From the NCBI RefSeq assembly GCF_036962705.1, contig NZ_JBALOQ010000027.1, forward strand, positions 57,132 through 121,131: a stretch of DNA of 64,000 bases. The letters are read 5' to 3'. Below, piece after piece: positions 9,439 to 17,946 of the stretch. The notes under the pieces were generated by a model that saw only the letters and a program-made list of their open reading frames with translations, had not been told where the DNA came from and searched no databases. Position 1 is the first letter of the stretch. Each line of letters starts with the position of its first letter. Position numbers and translations under genes: made by a program. Source of the stretch: Ferdinandcohnia sp036962705 (GTDB taxonomy: Bacteria; Bacillota; Bacilli; Bacillales; Bacillaceae_L).

Positions 9439-9759
9439 TTAAATCAAAAACCAAATACCAATTCCCATCACCATAAATATAGCTCCAAAAAAGAACAACG
9501 TAATTCTTAGAGCTAAAGTATGATTGCGCCGAAAAGTTATTTTATATAGCTTGTGAAGCCCCATCAAAATCCAACCAACTATTATAAAAAAGCCTGTTAT
9601 ATCAGGACTTTCATTTGATTCCTCGTAAAACCCTTCTGCTTTCTTAGAAAATGAAAAGTAGAAAGCCGTAATACTTAATAATCCCGTGATTACTGATACT
9701 CCAAGAACAGTTACTACATCCATACTTAAACCCCGCTTTTTATTTTCACTTAAATACAT
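9439..9759 (-). CDS. Small membrane protein, unknown family
   Basis: 106 residues with three likely membrane segments (about 14-34, 54-72 and 86-105) and a hydrophilic acidic loop (KKAEGFYEESNESPD) between the first two. GAAAGG lies 5 bases before the ATG at 9759; an internal ATG at 9723 lacks as good a site. It could be an immunity-like or signalling membrane protein, but nothing in the sequence decides this. It precedes the acyl-CoA synthetase end by only a short gap, but reads away from it. Confidence 0.65.
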   Translation of the reverse strand: MYLSENKKRGLSMDVVTVLGVSVITGLLSITAFYFSFSKKAEGFYEESNESPDITGFFIIVGWILMGLHKLYKITFRRNHTLALRITLFFFGAIFMVMGIGIWFLI

Positions 9760-9798
9760 ACCTTCCTTTCTTTAATACGAAAAACACCATCATAAGTT

Positions 9799-11340
9799 TC
9801 ACCAATTAATCTGAGTCTGCATTATTAGCTGCTTTTTATCTAGTTTTCCAAGGGGTGTATATGGCAATTGCTCTACAATTATGACCTCTTTTGGAAGCTG
9901 GAATCTTGCCACTTGAGGCCGCATCCACTCCAGTAATTCTTCTTCTTTCAGTCTTGCGTTTTTTTCCGGAACGACAAATGCTTTTAAACGTTGGCCAAAT
10001 TGCTCATCTTGGGTTCCGATAATCGCAACGTCGAGAATTTGCGGGTGCTGGATTAGAACCTGTTCAACCTCAATTGGGTAGACATTTTCCCCACCTGAAA
10101 TGACCATATCATCCATTCTTCCACATAAAAAATAATAACCATTTTCGTCACGATAGCCAGCATCACCTGTTTCTATCCAAGCATCCTTACGAATAGACCA
10201 GTCATTTTTCATACAGAGCTGACCGATGGTGCCGGGTGTAACTTCATTTTTTTTGCTATCTAAAATACTAATGTTGAGTCCAGATATTTTTTTTCCGATG
10301 GTTGTGTCCGAATACATTAAGTCCTGTGGGGTGGCGATGAAGTTCAAGCCCGTTTCTGAGGTTCCGTACAAATTGTATAGGACAGGACCAAGTTTTTGGA
10401 ACGTCTCCTCGACAAGCTTTCTTGGAAGTTTTGCCCCACCTGATGCGATACATGTGAGGGATTTTAAATGTTCTAGGTTCGTTTGCAGCATTTTTCGAAG
10501 CATTAATGGGACAACAGTAATGACCTCAATTTGATGTTGCTGAATGAGTTCACAGGCTTTTTTCGATTTGAACCCGCTTGTGATCACAACCTTTTTCCCT
10601 AATGGAATAAATAAAAGCAAAACAGCAATCCCATACCCATGGTAGATTGGGGTTGCAATGTACGCATTTTGATAGTCTAAAATCCGCAATCGCTTGATAA
10701 ACGCCACAAATGGATTTAAATAATGAAAAAGGGATGGTTTATGTGCCGCGTCTTTGGACGTTCCTGTTGTACCGCTGGTTTGTAAGATGAGTTTGCCTTT
10801 GTTTGCACGAGGCAGTGGCGCTTGATTAGCGTTCGATTTTAGGAAATTACTGATAGCTGGTAAGTTAGGATGATAACTCAAAATCTTTTGTTTGGAATAG
10901 TTTTGAATGGTTGAACTCAATTCGGCATCATAGATGATGAGATCGAAATTGTGTCGCTCTACGAAACCGTCGAACTGTTGCTTGCTTATTTCGGTGTTTA
11001 ATAGATAGAGGTCGGCCCCTACTCGAGATACGGCGAAAATTGATTTTACGAGTAAGGCATGATTTCTGCATAAAACACCTACTTTTTGTCCGCTTTGGAG
11101 CTGAGCTTTTTCTACTAAAGAATGGACGAGCTTTGTTGACTGTTCTAATAGCTGTTTGTATGTTAGTGTTTCTTTGTCGTCCACGAGCGCGATTCGATTG
11201 GTGTATTTCTTTTCAGCAAAATGTAAGAGTGTCATCAAATTGATTCCGCATGTGGAAACGGATCTCAACAAGTGGTACAACCCGATTGGAGAAAGCAATT
11301 TTATTTTATATAAAACATAAAATAGTTTAATCAATTTCAT
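9799..11340 (-). CDS. AMP-binding acyl-CoA synthetase (ANL superfamily)
   Basis: 513 residues. P-loop-like motif QTSGTTGTSKDA lies near residue 187; YGTSETG, GDAGYRDENG (core Asp) and GRMDDMVISGGENVYP (hinge) follow; the C-terminal TPLGKLDKKQL carries the adenylation Lys. This is a complete ANL enzyme of the fatty-acid or carboxylic-acid CoA-ligase group; an aliphatic or long-chain substrate is likely but unproven. AAGGGGAAG precedes the ATG, which lies inside the end of the SDR gene (14-base overlap), so the two are translationally coupled. The pair could activate and reduce a lipid intermediate. Confidence 0.88.
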   Translation of the reverse strand: MKLIKLFYVLYKIKLLSPIGLYHLLRSVSTCGINLMTLLHFAEKKYTNRIALVDDKETLTYKQLLEQSTKLVHSLVEKAQLQSGQKVGVLCRNHALLVKSIFAVSRVGADLYLLNTEISKQQFDGFVERHNFDLIIYDAELSSTIQNYSKQKILSYHPNLPAISNFLKSNANQAPLPRANKGKLILQTSGTTGTSKDAAHKPSLFHYLNPFVAFIKRLRILDYQNAYIATPIYHGYGIAVLLLFIPLGKKVVITSGFKSKKACELIQQHQIEVITVVPLMLRKMLQTNLEHLKSLTCIASGGAKLPRKLVEETFQKLGPVLYNLYGTSETGLNFIATPQDLMYSDTTIGKKISGLNISILDSKKNEVTPGTIGQLCMKNDWSIRKDAWIETGDAGYRDENGYYFLCGRMDDMVISGGENVYPIEVEQVLIQHPQILDVAIIGTQDEQFGQRLKAFVVPEKNARLKEEELLEWMRPQVARFQLPKEVIIVEQLPYTPLGKLDKKQLIMQTQINW

Positions 11341-12154
11341 TTTGCTTCCCCTTCTTTGAAAAATCTCCTAAATTCATTCGAAAAACGGATGCTAGTTGTC
11401 CTACGATCAGCCACCATGGTTGGTATTTTTTTGTACGAGTGTACATCGATTTACAGATGATTTTTGCAGCATGCTGTTGCGACATTGCAGGTACATTGCG
11501 ATATCCAGCCGTTGGTTCTATCATCGGTGTGCGGACTAGTGGTAGGTAAATGGAAGTTGTTGCGATTTTCTTTAATTCGGGCGAAATCGACCTCAGCCAC
11601 ACATCAAAAGCTGATTTCGATGCCTGATAGGCAGAGTAATACGGAACAGGTGACAACCTTGCGTTGATGGTCGATACATTGATAATCTGTCCCCCTCTTT
11701 TTTGAAGTAACGGAATAATCGATAACAATATTTTTACAGGCGCAAAATAGTTAATCGCCATCGTCCGTGTGAAGTCGTGATATCGATCAAGAGATTCATA
11801 GATGGACCGCCTTATCGAGAGACCGGCGTTGTTGATGAAGATATCTAAAGTTGGCTGCTTGTGTAAAAAGGCAAGAAAGTGAGCGAGCTCGTCCTCTTTT
11901 CTAAGGTCCGCCTGAAAAATACTTACTTTAGCTGTTTGCTTTTCAATATCATGTTTGATCACTTCAAGCAGTTCGCCCCTTCTCGCAACAAGGATTAGAT
12001 GACAATTGATGCCGGCTAGTTGATAGGCGACTTCCCTGCCGATGCCCGAACTCGCCCCGGTGATGAGGATTGTTTTGTGCGTAAGTTTGGCATAGAGCTT
12101 CTTTTTATTTAAAGATGTGGGTAAAAATAAGAGTGATTCTAGTAAATTTCGCAT
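11327..12154 (-). CDS. Short-chain dehydrogenase/reductase
   Basis: 275 residues of classical SDR form. The cofactor loop TGASSGIG is near residue 33, NNAG near 109, the catalytic Ser in NVSTIN near 158 and the YQASK active site (Tyr-x-x-x-Lys) near 173-177. The Arg pair in VARRGE after strand 2 favours NADPH. A short N-terminal stretch (MRNLLESLLFLP) is hydrophobic and may help membrane attachment. AAAGGTGACC precedes the ATG. It is the first gene of a coupled pair with the acyl-CoA synthetase. Its promoter side is occupied by the 52-bp hairpin array. Confidence 0.88.
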   Translation of the reverse strand: MRNLLESLLFLPTSLNKKKLYAKLTHKTILITGASSGIGREVAYQLAGINCHLILVARRGELLEVIKHDIEKQTAKVSIFQADLRKEDELAHFLAFLHKQPTLDIFINNAGLSIRRSIYESLDRYHDFTRTMAINYFAPVKILLSIIPLLQKRGGQIINVSTINARLSPVPYYSAYQASKSAFDVWLRSISPELKKIATTSIYLPLVRTPMIEPTAGYRNVPAMSQQHAAKIICKSMYTRTKKYQPWWLIVGQLASVFRMNLGDFSKKGKQNEID

Positions 12155-12232
12155 GTGGTCACCTTTTTCATGAGTGATCTTGGAAAACTTGTTGGGATGA
12201 AAGACTGTTTCACGAACTTAGTGGCTCGCTTG

Positions 12233-12716
12233 GGTCTTCATCGGGCTTATGAAGACCTTTTTGCGGGATCTGGCCGCTCATTCAGGTCTTCATCACGCTT
12301 ATGAAGACTCTTTTGCGAAATCTGGCTGTTCGTTCGGGTCTTCATCACGCTTATGAAGACCCTTTTGCGGAATCGGCCGGCTCGTTCGGGTCTTCATCGG
12401 ACTTATGAAGACCTTTTTGTCCAGCCAATCGCTGAATTCGGGTCTTCATCCCGGATGTGAAAAGGATTTCTCTTAACTGGAATGAGTGGTTTCCTCTTCA
12501 TCCCAGCTATGAAGNNNNNNNNNNNNNNNNNNNNNNNNNNNNNNNNNNNNNNNNNNNNNNNNNNNNNNNNNNNNNNNNNNNNNNNNNNNNNNNNNNNNNN
12601 NNNNNNNNNNNNNNNNNNNNNNNNNNNNNNNNNNNNNNNNNNNNNNNNNNNNNNNNNNNNNNNNNNNNNNNNTGAAGAGGATTTCTCTGAACCGGAATAA
12701 GTGTTTTACTCTTCAT
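12233..12716. repeat. Array of hairpin repeats with an exact 52-bp period
   Basis: The motif GGTCTTCAT starts at 12233, 12285, 12337, 12389 and 12441, and a variant CCTCTTCAT starts at 12493: every step is exactly 52 bases. Within units GGTCTTCAT is followed after 6-8 bases by ATGAAGACC, giving a 9-bp stem, then a T-run, so each unit looks like a small intrinsic terminator. The remaining 27 bases (TTTTGCGGAATC..GCTCGTTC-like) are conserved but degenerate between units. 52 is not a multiple of three, so this is not a coding repeat. An assembly gap interrupts the array. It lies just upstream of the SDR gene. Confidence 0.93.
12515..12672. other. Assembly gap of 158 N inside the repeat array
   Basis: Unresolved bases between GCTATGAAG and TGAAGAGG, both parts of a repeat unit. 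The true number of units is unknown; a collapsed or unspanned tandem repeat is the likely cause. Confidence 0.95.
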
Positions 12717-12767
12717 TAAGTTTCTGAGAGACAAACCTCGTGCAAGTACTTCATCCCTAGCAAAATA

Positions 12768-13229
12768 TTAGTACTTTATTAAAGAAACAACCCCATCTTC
12801 TCGTTTAACTTGAAATGTCAGGTCATCACTTACCTTTAAAACTGGTGCACGCTCTGAGAGAGTTTCTCCTGAGTAATAGATGCTATAACCGATGTTAGTC
12901 GGGTGTCCATAAACATAACAAACTACTTTTCCATCCTTTAAGAACACGATTTGGTTCATGTCCTCACTCACGGTCTCCCGAATACGGTCCCATTTGTATC
13001 CCACAGTTTCATAGATTTCTTTCTTCGGGGTGTAGGGGCTGAAGGAATAGGCCGTATCCCATTTGAATGGGGTGACATCAGTTAAGTTTATGGTTTCAAC
13101 CGATTGTCCTATGGATAAAACTTGCTCCCGAAGCAATTCTTCATTCTTCACCCATATATCTTTTTTAAATAGTAAAAATCCAGCAATAATTACGACTCCT
13201 ATGATGATGATCGTCTTTTTGTACTTCAT
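12768..13229 (-). CDS. Membrane-anchored protein, unknown family
   Basis: 153 residues with a single N-terminal membrane segment (about residues 5-21) followed by an exterior-type domain. It has a potential beta-rich core (VFLKDGKVVCYVYGHPTNIGY) and ends in VSLIKY. GAGGGGGAG precedes the ATG at 13229; a TTG lies one codon upstream. No named family is recognised. It is likely a signal-anchor or exported small protein of Bacillaceae. It stands between the repeat array and a second small unknown gene on the same strand. Confidence 0.7.
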   Translation of the reverse strand: MKYKKTIIIIGVVIIAGFLLFKKDIWVKNEELLREQVLSIGQSVETINLTDVTPFKWDTAYSFSPYTPKKEIYETVGYKWDRIRETVSEDMNQIVFLKDGKVVCYVYGHPTNIGYSIYYSGETLSERAPVLKVSDDLTFQVKREDGVVSLIKY

Positions 13230-13296
13230 CAAACTCCCCCTCTACAATAAGTTCACCAAAAAGGGCGTTAATCCCTGCCAGGATTAACACCCAAAG

Positions 13297-13617
13297 TTAC
13301 TCTAAATATCTCTCAATTGAATACCAGGCAAATAATCGCATCAGAGGAAGGTATAAGATAACAATTCCCAGAAACACATATGGGCCATTTACTAGAAATA
13401 GAATCATAGCTAGCACCAATGAAATGCCTGCCTTAAAATTTCCGGAGAAACCGTTTATTGGCTCATTTCCTACAAAAACCGTTTCCCAACCTTTTAATGA
13501 TTTCGAGTAACAATGATCATGGTAGGCCTTGACTATGAGGAAATATGTTGTAATAACAAGATTGCTTTTATCCGTAATTTCTGCAGAGCATTTTTCACAA
13601 TATATGTTTTTCACCAC
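13297..13617 (-). CDS. Small protein with zinc-binding-like N-terminus and two membrane segments
   Basis: 106 residues starting at GTG 13617, chosen because AGGGAG lies 6 bases upstream; the open frame continues 20 codons further without a site. The N-terminus has CEKC (7-10) and later HDHC, which could bind zinc. Two hydrophobic segments (about 60-76 and 78-98) suggest a membrane protein with a cytosolic metal-binding head. The family is unknown. No partner can be inferred from the neighbours. Confidence 0.6.
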   Translation of the reverse strand: MVKNIYCEKCSAEITDKSNLVITTYFLIVKAYHDHCYSKSLKGWETVFVGNEPINGFSGNFKAGISLVLAMILFLVNGPYVFLGIVILYLPLMRLFAWYSIERYLE

Positions 13618-13682
13618 ATTCAACTCCCTAGAGTAACTTGTTATCCTATTTACGTTTTTTCCATAAAAAGGTTTCAATAAAA

Positions 13683-14339
13683 TTAGTGGCGGGCTTCCAG
13701 TCTAGTTAATCGCTCGTTTAACATGTCCTTCCACTCAGCAGCCAATTCTTCGACCGCTAGTATCTTTTGAATCCCATCAATATCCCGTGGTCTTTTATAA
13801 TAGATTTCATTTGCTTCAAGAATTGAGATTTGATTTGGATTTCGCTCCTCTAATGAAATGGTAGAATCCTTACGTACCGTTCCTTCTTTTAAAACACGAC
13901 CTAAGTATCCAGTAAAGCCAGTTTGGACCATCATTTTTAAAAGATAAGGGTTGTTGGTTCTTTTCGTAATGGTACTACACGGAATTCGACCTTGGGTGAT
14001 TTGAATAATCGCATCCCCGACAAGGTAAATATCACCGATATACACATCTTTTTCTTCCATATTCGTGAGAGTCAAGTTCTCCCCAAAAGTCGGTAGCGTA
14101 AACTGAACAAAAAATTCACTTTCCCATAGTGAATAATGTTCATATGGATATATACAAACAGCACGGTCAGGACCACCGTGGTGCTTTAAATCGGCAACCC
14201 CATCGCCCCGGAAACCGTCTTTTGTTAAAAATGCCTCTTCTACAGCTTGTTTACGAATTGCCGTTATTACTTCCTCATCTTTTCCATACGTCATTTTTTT
14301 TGGTAGCCCAATTGAAAAATTTTTGGTTTCGATTGTCAT
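13683..14339 (-). CDS. MOSC domain protein (YiiM/YflK-like)
   Basis: 218 residues. The MOSC core is clear: KHHGGPDRAVCIYPYEHY near residue 50, GENLT near 85, GDIYLVGDAIIQITQ and RIPCSTITKR with the conserved Cys near 120. A C-terminal 3-alpha-like region (residues 160-218) matches the YiiM subfamily. Such proteins act with molybdenum cofactor chemistry, for example N-hydroxylated compound reduction, but their exact substrate is mostly unknown. AAAGGGGGAAC precedes the ATG. It follows the DJ-1 and HXXEE genes in the same direction. Confidence 0.85.
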   Translation of the reverse strand: MTIETKNFSIGLPKKMTYGKDEEVITAIRKQAVEEAFLTKDGFRGDGVADLKHHGGPDRAVCIYPYEHYSLWESEFFVQFTLPTFGENLTLTNMEEKDVYIGDIYLVGDAIIQITQGRIPCSTITKRTNNPYLLKMMVQTGFTGYLGRVLKEGTVRKDSTISLEERNPNQISILEANEIYYKRPRDIDGIQKILAVEELAAEWKDMLNERLTRLEARH

Positions 14340-14361
14340 GGCTGTTCCCCCTTTCTAACTA

Positions 14362-14871
14362 TCATTTTACTATGCTTGAAGAAAAGATATGCGCAAGAAG
14401 GGCAAGTGGCCCTTGGACTACAATTCCAATCCCAAAATAGGCTACTAGTTTTTTTGTCGTTACTTCTCCTGTCGTGATTAAAAACCTCGCCGTGAAAAAT
14501 GAATATGGTATTAGAACCATGACTGACGTAATGATTCCTGGAACATATTCTCTAATAAACAAAAATTGCATGACATGTCCGATAGCATTTGCCAAAATGA
14601 TTCCTGGAACTAGAAATGAAAGGTAAGTAGTTGGCTTCATTCCAAGGAATTGCTTTTCCCGAAAAGCCTGATAACACCCGACTGAAGCCAAAACCCACAG
14701 AAGCGAAAAAGCAACTGCAAACTCTAATGTCGTAACTCGAATGGGAATGATATCCGAATGCTCAATCAGAAATTGTTCCACCGTCAAAATTTCTTCGATA
14801 TCATGAAAAAGATAAAGTAGTGGAAACATTAATAGGAACATTTTTATTTTTGTGAGTTTCATAATGACCAT
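14362..14871 (-). CDS. HXXEE domain membrane protein
   Basis: 169 residues with the diagnostic HDIEE (residues 23-27) at the end of the first hydrophobic segment and further membrane segments near 50-66, 74-95, 102-125 and 140-160. The HXXEE family (PF13787) has no firm function; conserved His and Glu suggest a metal or proton role. It starts 7 bases after the DJ-1-type gene stop and was probably co-transcribed with it. The start is uncertain because no clear ribosome binding site precedes either Met1 or Met4. Confidence 0.75.
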   Translation of the reverse strand: MVIMKLTKIKMFLLMFPLLYLFHDIEEILTVEQFLIEHSDIIPIRVTTLEFAVAFSLLWVLASVGCYQAFREKQFLGMKPTTYLSFLVPGIILANAIGHVMQFLFIREYVPGIITSVMVLIPYSFFTARFLITTGEVTTKKLVAYFGIGIVVQGPLALLAHIFSSSIVK

Positions 14872-14878
14872 AGACCGA

Positions 14879-15457
14879 TCATTTTACCGAATCCTCCATC
14901 AACCGATTTCGTTGCCCTTTGTAAAATTCACTCGTGAATTCCGGACGACTTAGAGCTCCAAGCTTTTCAGCAAGCGCAAGCGCAAAGTCAACATAGGCAT
15001 GGCCCTGTGCAGTGATCACATTTCCAGTCTTCACAACCGGTTCATATCGAAAATTGTTCTCTTCAAAACAACCTAGGAAATTTCGCTGCTCCTGATGGAG
15101 AGTGACTGTATATGGTTTATCTTCGAGTACTCCCGCTCTTGCTAGCACATATGTGCCGCTACAAATGGCTGCAGTTAGTTTTTTCTGTTCGTAAAAGATT
15201 TTTGTGAGTTGAAACAGTTCTTCCGAGTCTTTAACATTGATCAGGTCTCCCCCAGGAATGATAATCCCCTCGTACTCCGTCGGATCTACCTGCTGATACA
15301 TCAAATGCGGCACAAATTGAAGGCCAGATTCGCCAGTAATTGTTTTTAGTGAATCCGCAACAGTCACGATTCTGTATGTTTCTCGCAGCATAGCAGTCGC
15401 CACGGTTATTTCAAACTCAGAAAATGAATCATAAATTGCGAGTAATATTTTTTTCAT
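14879..15457 (-). CDS. DJ-1/PfpI family protein (type 3 glutamine amidotransferase-like)
   Basis: 192 residues with the nucleophile elbow AAICSGTY (Cys near 99) and a Glu/His environment of the PfpI class (IIIPGGD near 68). The start is the ATG at 15457, preceded by AAGGGGTG; the open frame runs 22 codons further upstream but through the putative operator. Such proteins serve as chaperone, deglycase or protease-like stress factors. A perfect inverted repeat sits 17 bases before the start, so local repression is likely. It heads a small operon with the HXXEE gene and possibly the MOSC gene. Confidence 0.82.
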   Translation of the reverse strand: MKKILLAIYDSFSEFEITVATAMLRETYRIVTVADSLKTITGESGLQFVPHLMYQQVDPTEYEGIIIPGGDLINVKDSEELFQLTKIFYEQKKLTAAICSGTYVLARAGVLEDKPYTVTLHQEQRNFLGCFEENNFRYEPVVKTGNVITAQGHAYVDFALALAEKLGALSRPEFTSEFYKGQRNRLMEDSVK

Positions 15458-15473
15458 AAAAAAACACCCCTTA

Positions 15474-15492
15474 CTTGTAGAAATTCTACAAG
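15474..15492. promoter_or_regulatory. Perfect palindromic operator candidate
   Basis: CTTGTAGAA-A-TTCTACAAG is a perfect 9-bp inverted repeat with one central base, placed between the likely promoter and the start of the DJ-1/PfpI gene. This position and symmetry fit a dimeric repressor site. The cognate regulator is not evident in the window. Confidence 0.6.
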
Positions 15493-15605
15493 CCTGAAAC
15501 AATTCCCTTCTAAAAAGAGGCATCGAAATACCACAAAGTAAAAAAACACTACCCTAGTGTATATAAACAAGTGATGTGACTTGTTACTTTCAACAGCTTA
15601 CCCTC

Positions 15606-15633
15606 AATTATCCGCCACTTACCGAAATTATCC
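15606..15633 (+). promoter_or_regulatory. Direct repeats spaced 20 bp upstream of the LytTR gene
   Basis: AATTATCC occurs at 15606-15613 and again at 15626-15633, two helical turns apart. LytTR DNA-binding domains bind paired direct repeats of about 9 bp at two-turn spacing, and the next gene is a LytTR regulator, so autoregulation is plausible. A 13-bp palindrome GAGGAAATTCCTC follows at 15642-15654. Confidence 0.45.
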
Positions 15634-15741
15634 AGACATGAGAGGAAATTCCTCGTAAAATGGAAATAGAAAAACAATACAAGAAGGTAAAGGAAGAAGA
15701 TGGAACAATTATTCTTTTATGTGAAATGAGGTGTCTTAAAT

Positions 15742-16194
15742 TTGAAGCTATTCCTAAATATTGATAAAGCGTTTAAAGAAGCAAGGGTTACTATTGAAGC
15801 CCCGGATTTAGATGAAAACATTAAGGAGCTAATTGATTATATTCACGAAAGAGAGCACCAGTTTATCATTGGAAGAAAGGGTGAAATGCAGCATATTCTT
15901 AATCCAGCTGACATTCACTATTTTCATACCGAAAACGAACAGGTTGCCGCCGTAACTGGAACAGATTCTTTTATTATAAAAGAAAAGCTATATGAGCTCG
16001 AAACATTGCTTCCTTCTTCTAAATTTATCCGTTTATCTAAATCAGTGATTGCAAATTTGCATGAATTAAGCCGTTTTGAAGCGTCATTCAATGGGACTCT
16101 CTGTGTGTATTTCAAATCCGGAAAAAAGGAATATGTATCCCGCACCTATGTACCGGTGATAAAAGCAGCATTAAAATTAAATAGGAGGAAATGA
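15742..16194 (+). CDS. LytTR family DNA-binding regulator
   Basis: 150 residues: a 50-residue N-terminal stretch and a C-terminal LytTR domain (about 50-148), with IGRKGEMQHILNPADIHYFHTE, FIRLSKSVIANL and YVSRTYVPVIKAAL as characteristic segments. It has no receiver domain, as in the stand-alone LytTR regulators paired with DUF3021 proteins. The start is TTG at 15742 after GAGGTG. It overlaps the next gene, so the two form a translationally coupled pair. Such pairs are thought to have a membrane protein controlling its regulator. Confidence 0.85.
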   Translation: MKLFLNIDKAFKEARVTIEAPDLDENIKELIDYIHEREHQFIIGRKGEMQHILNPADIHYFHTENEQVAAVTGTDSFIIKEKLYELETLLPSSKFIRLSKSVIANLHELSRFEASFNGTLCVYFKSGKKEYVSRTYVPVIKAALKLNRRK

Positions 16195-16196
16195 AA

Positions 16197-16607
16197 ATGA
16201 AAAAAATGTTATTTCGTAGTATGCTAGGGATTTTCTTCGGCAGCTTTGTTGCGGTGCTTACCACCAATTTATTATACCTGTTTGGCGGTATCGAAATGAT
16301 AGAAGGGAGCTTATTTTTCAAGAACTCCATCGGTTTTATTCTTTGTGGATGGTTTTTCACAGTCGCCCCTTCGTACTTTGAAATTAGAAAATTGAAACTT
16401 TACCAGCAAACAATTCTTCACTTTTTTACTGTACTGATTCTTTACCTAATTATAGCGCTTACCATTGGATGGATTTCTTTTACAATCAAAGGAGTTTTAT
16501 TAATACTCATCATCGCTATAATTGTCTATGCAATCTTTTGGACCGCCTTTTATCTTTACTTCAAAAATCAAGCAAGGAATTTAAACGCTGATTTAAAGAA
16601 ACTATAA
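16197..16607 (+). CDS. DUF3021 membrane protein
   Basis: 136 residues with four membrane segments (about 7-28, 36-55, 65-88 and 94-118). DUF3021 proteins are almost always coded beside a LytTR regulator, as here. AGGAGG lies 8 bases before ATG 16197; another ATG at 16191 is too close to that site. It probably acts as membrane anti-activator or sensor for the LytTR protein. A terminator follows the gene. Confidence 0.83.
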   Translation: MKKMLFRSMLGIFFGSFVAVLTTNLLYLFGGIEMIEGSLFFKNSIGFILCGWFFTVAPSYFEIRKLKLYQQTILHFFTVLILYLIIALTIGWISFTIKGVLLILIIAIIVYAIFWTAFYLYFKNQARNLNADLKKL

Positions 16608-16645
16608 TTTCACCGGCTGCTGATAGTTAATGTTGGCAAATCCTC

Positions 16646-16679
16646 AAAGGCATTAATTTTTCGAGAATTAATGCCTTTT
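16646..16679. terminator. Bidirectional terminator
   Basis: AAAGGCATTAATT pairs with AATTAATGCCTTT across a short loop, with T-rich flanks both ways. It separates the convergent DUF3021 and M20 genes. Confidence 0.88.
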
Positions 16680-16710
16680 GTCATAGAAATAGGCCTTGGA
16701 AAAGTTTCAA

Positions 16711-17832
16711 TTACTCCATCTCTAAAAGTCCTTTAAACATTTCTACTCCCGTTTCAATAATTTCATCGCGGAAATCATATTCATAGGTGTGGATTTGCGG
16801 ATGCTCTTCTCCGTTTCCGATATAAAAATAGGCACCTTTTACAAGTTTCAAATAGTGTCCATAGTCCTCTGATGCACGGTTTGGTGAGGTTAGCCCACGT
16901 ATCAGAAATCCTTTGTCGCCTGCAACTATCCGTACTTTTTCAACCGATTCCTTATGATTGACGGTTTCCGGAAATTCATCTTGGTAGTGAAAATGAATCT
17001 TGATGCCTTGCTCCGTCCCAAGTTGGGTCACAAGATCTTCGAGACTTTGTTGAAGCTTGTTTAATTCCGCTTCTTTTTCAGCGCGAATTGTTAATCGTAA
17101 TACTCCTTTATGGGCTGCAATCCCGTAATTCTCCGAGCCGATATCGACTTGAATAATCGTACATAGAACGAGGCCATCATACTGATCTGGAGTGGTTAAC
17201 TCCGGTATAGCCTCAATGATTTTAGCCATTGCAAATGAAGGATTAATTCCGTCCTCTGGTTGACTGGCATGGGCAGGTGAACCAATCATTTCAATGGACA
17301 TCCCTTTTGAGGCACAATGGGCTGTACCATCAATTACATGCACAGCATTGAACTCAATGCCTGACATATTGTGATAGCCAAAAATTTCATCAATTTGTTC
17401 TTCATTCATTATTTCGGCGCATTCAATGGCACCTTGGCCAGTCTCCTCTGCATGCTGAAAGAGAAAGATTACATTTTTATCCGCGCCCTTTTGATCCACT
17501 TCGAGCGAAAATCCAGCAAGCGTAGCAGAATGTCCATCATGACCACATTTATGGGAAACTCCCGGAACAGCTGATTTCCATGGAAGGTCAATTGTTTCAG
17601 GAATGGGGAGGGCATCAAAATCCGCTCTGAATGCAATAGTTGGTTTATCCTCTCCAGCCGTATATTTCGCATAAAAATATTTTCCCTTGTCAATGATTTT
17701 TAAGTTCGTTGTATGTAATTTAAGGAAATTAATTAGATGCTGTTTCGTCCACACTTCTTGATATGACAATTCAGGATGCGCATGTAATTCATGACGAAGT
17801 TGAATCGCCAACTCCAGATTTTTCTTGTCCAC
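16711..17832 (-). CDS. M20 family amidohydrolase/aminoacylase
   Basis: 373 residues. The metal site is visible in FRADFDALPI, HKCGHDGHSATLAG and QHAEETGQGA (Glu-Glu), with the dimerisation domain in the middle and ASEDYGHYL near 325 giving a further ligand region. This is the M20D amidohydrolase group (N-acyl-amino-acid or N-acetyldiaminopimelate deacylases, IAA-amino-acid hydrolase-like). GTG at 17832 is chosen since GGGGTG lies 6 bases upstream; another GTG at 17841 overlaps that site. The substrate is unknown. Confidence 0.86.
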   Translation of the reverse strand: MDKKNLELAIQLRHELHAHPELSYQEVWTKQHLINFLKLHTTNLKIIDKGKYFYAKYTAGEDKPTIAFRADFDALPIPETIDLPWKSAVPGVSHKCGHDGHSATLAGFSLEVDQKGADKNVIFLFQHAEETGQGAIECAEIMNEEQIDEIFGYHNMSGIEFNAVHVIDGTAHCASKGMSIEMIGSPAHASQPEDGINPSFAMAKIIEAIPELTTPDQYDGLVLCTIIQVDIGSENYGIAAHKGVLRLTIRAEKEAELNKLQQSLEDLVTQLGTEQGIKIHFHYQDEFPETVNHKESVEKVRIVAGDKGFLIRGLTSPNRASEDYGHYLKLVKGAYFYIGNGEEHPQIHTYEYDFRDEIIETGVEMFKGLLEME

Positions 17833-17946
17833 TGAAATCACCCCTATTTATACTAATTTACTAAATTATTATTTGAACGCTTCCATTTTATTTTGCATAA
17901 CCATTCCCCAAAATACATTAAAGATCAGATAATCGGGCCAGCCCCG

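Noticed and set aside
12233..12716. CRISPR array
   Set aside because: The parts between the hairpins are not unique spacers but degenerate copies of one another, unit length is short, and no cas gene is present.
12457..12734. Short open frames crossing the N gap
   Set aside because: They are open only because unresolved bases are read through; the 52-base period is not a multiple of three.
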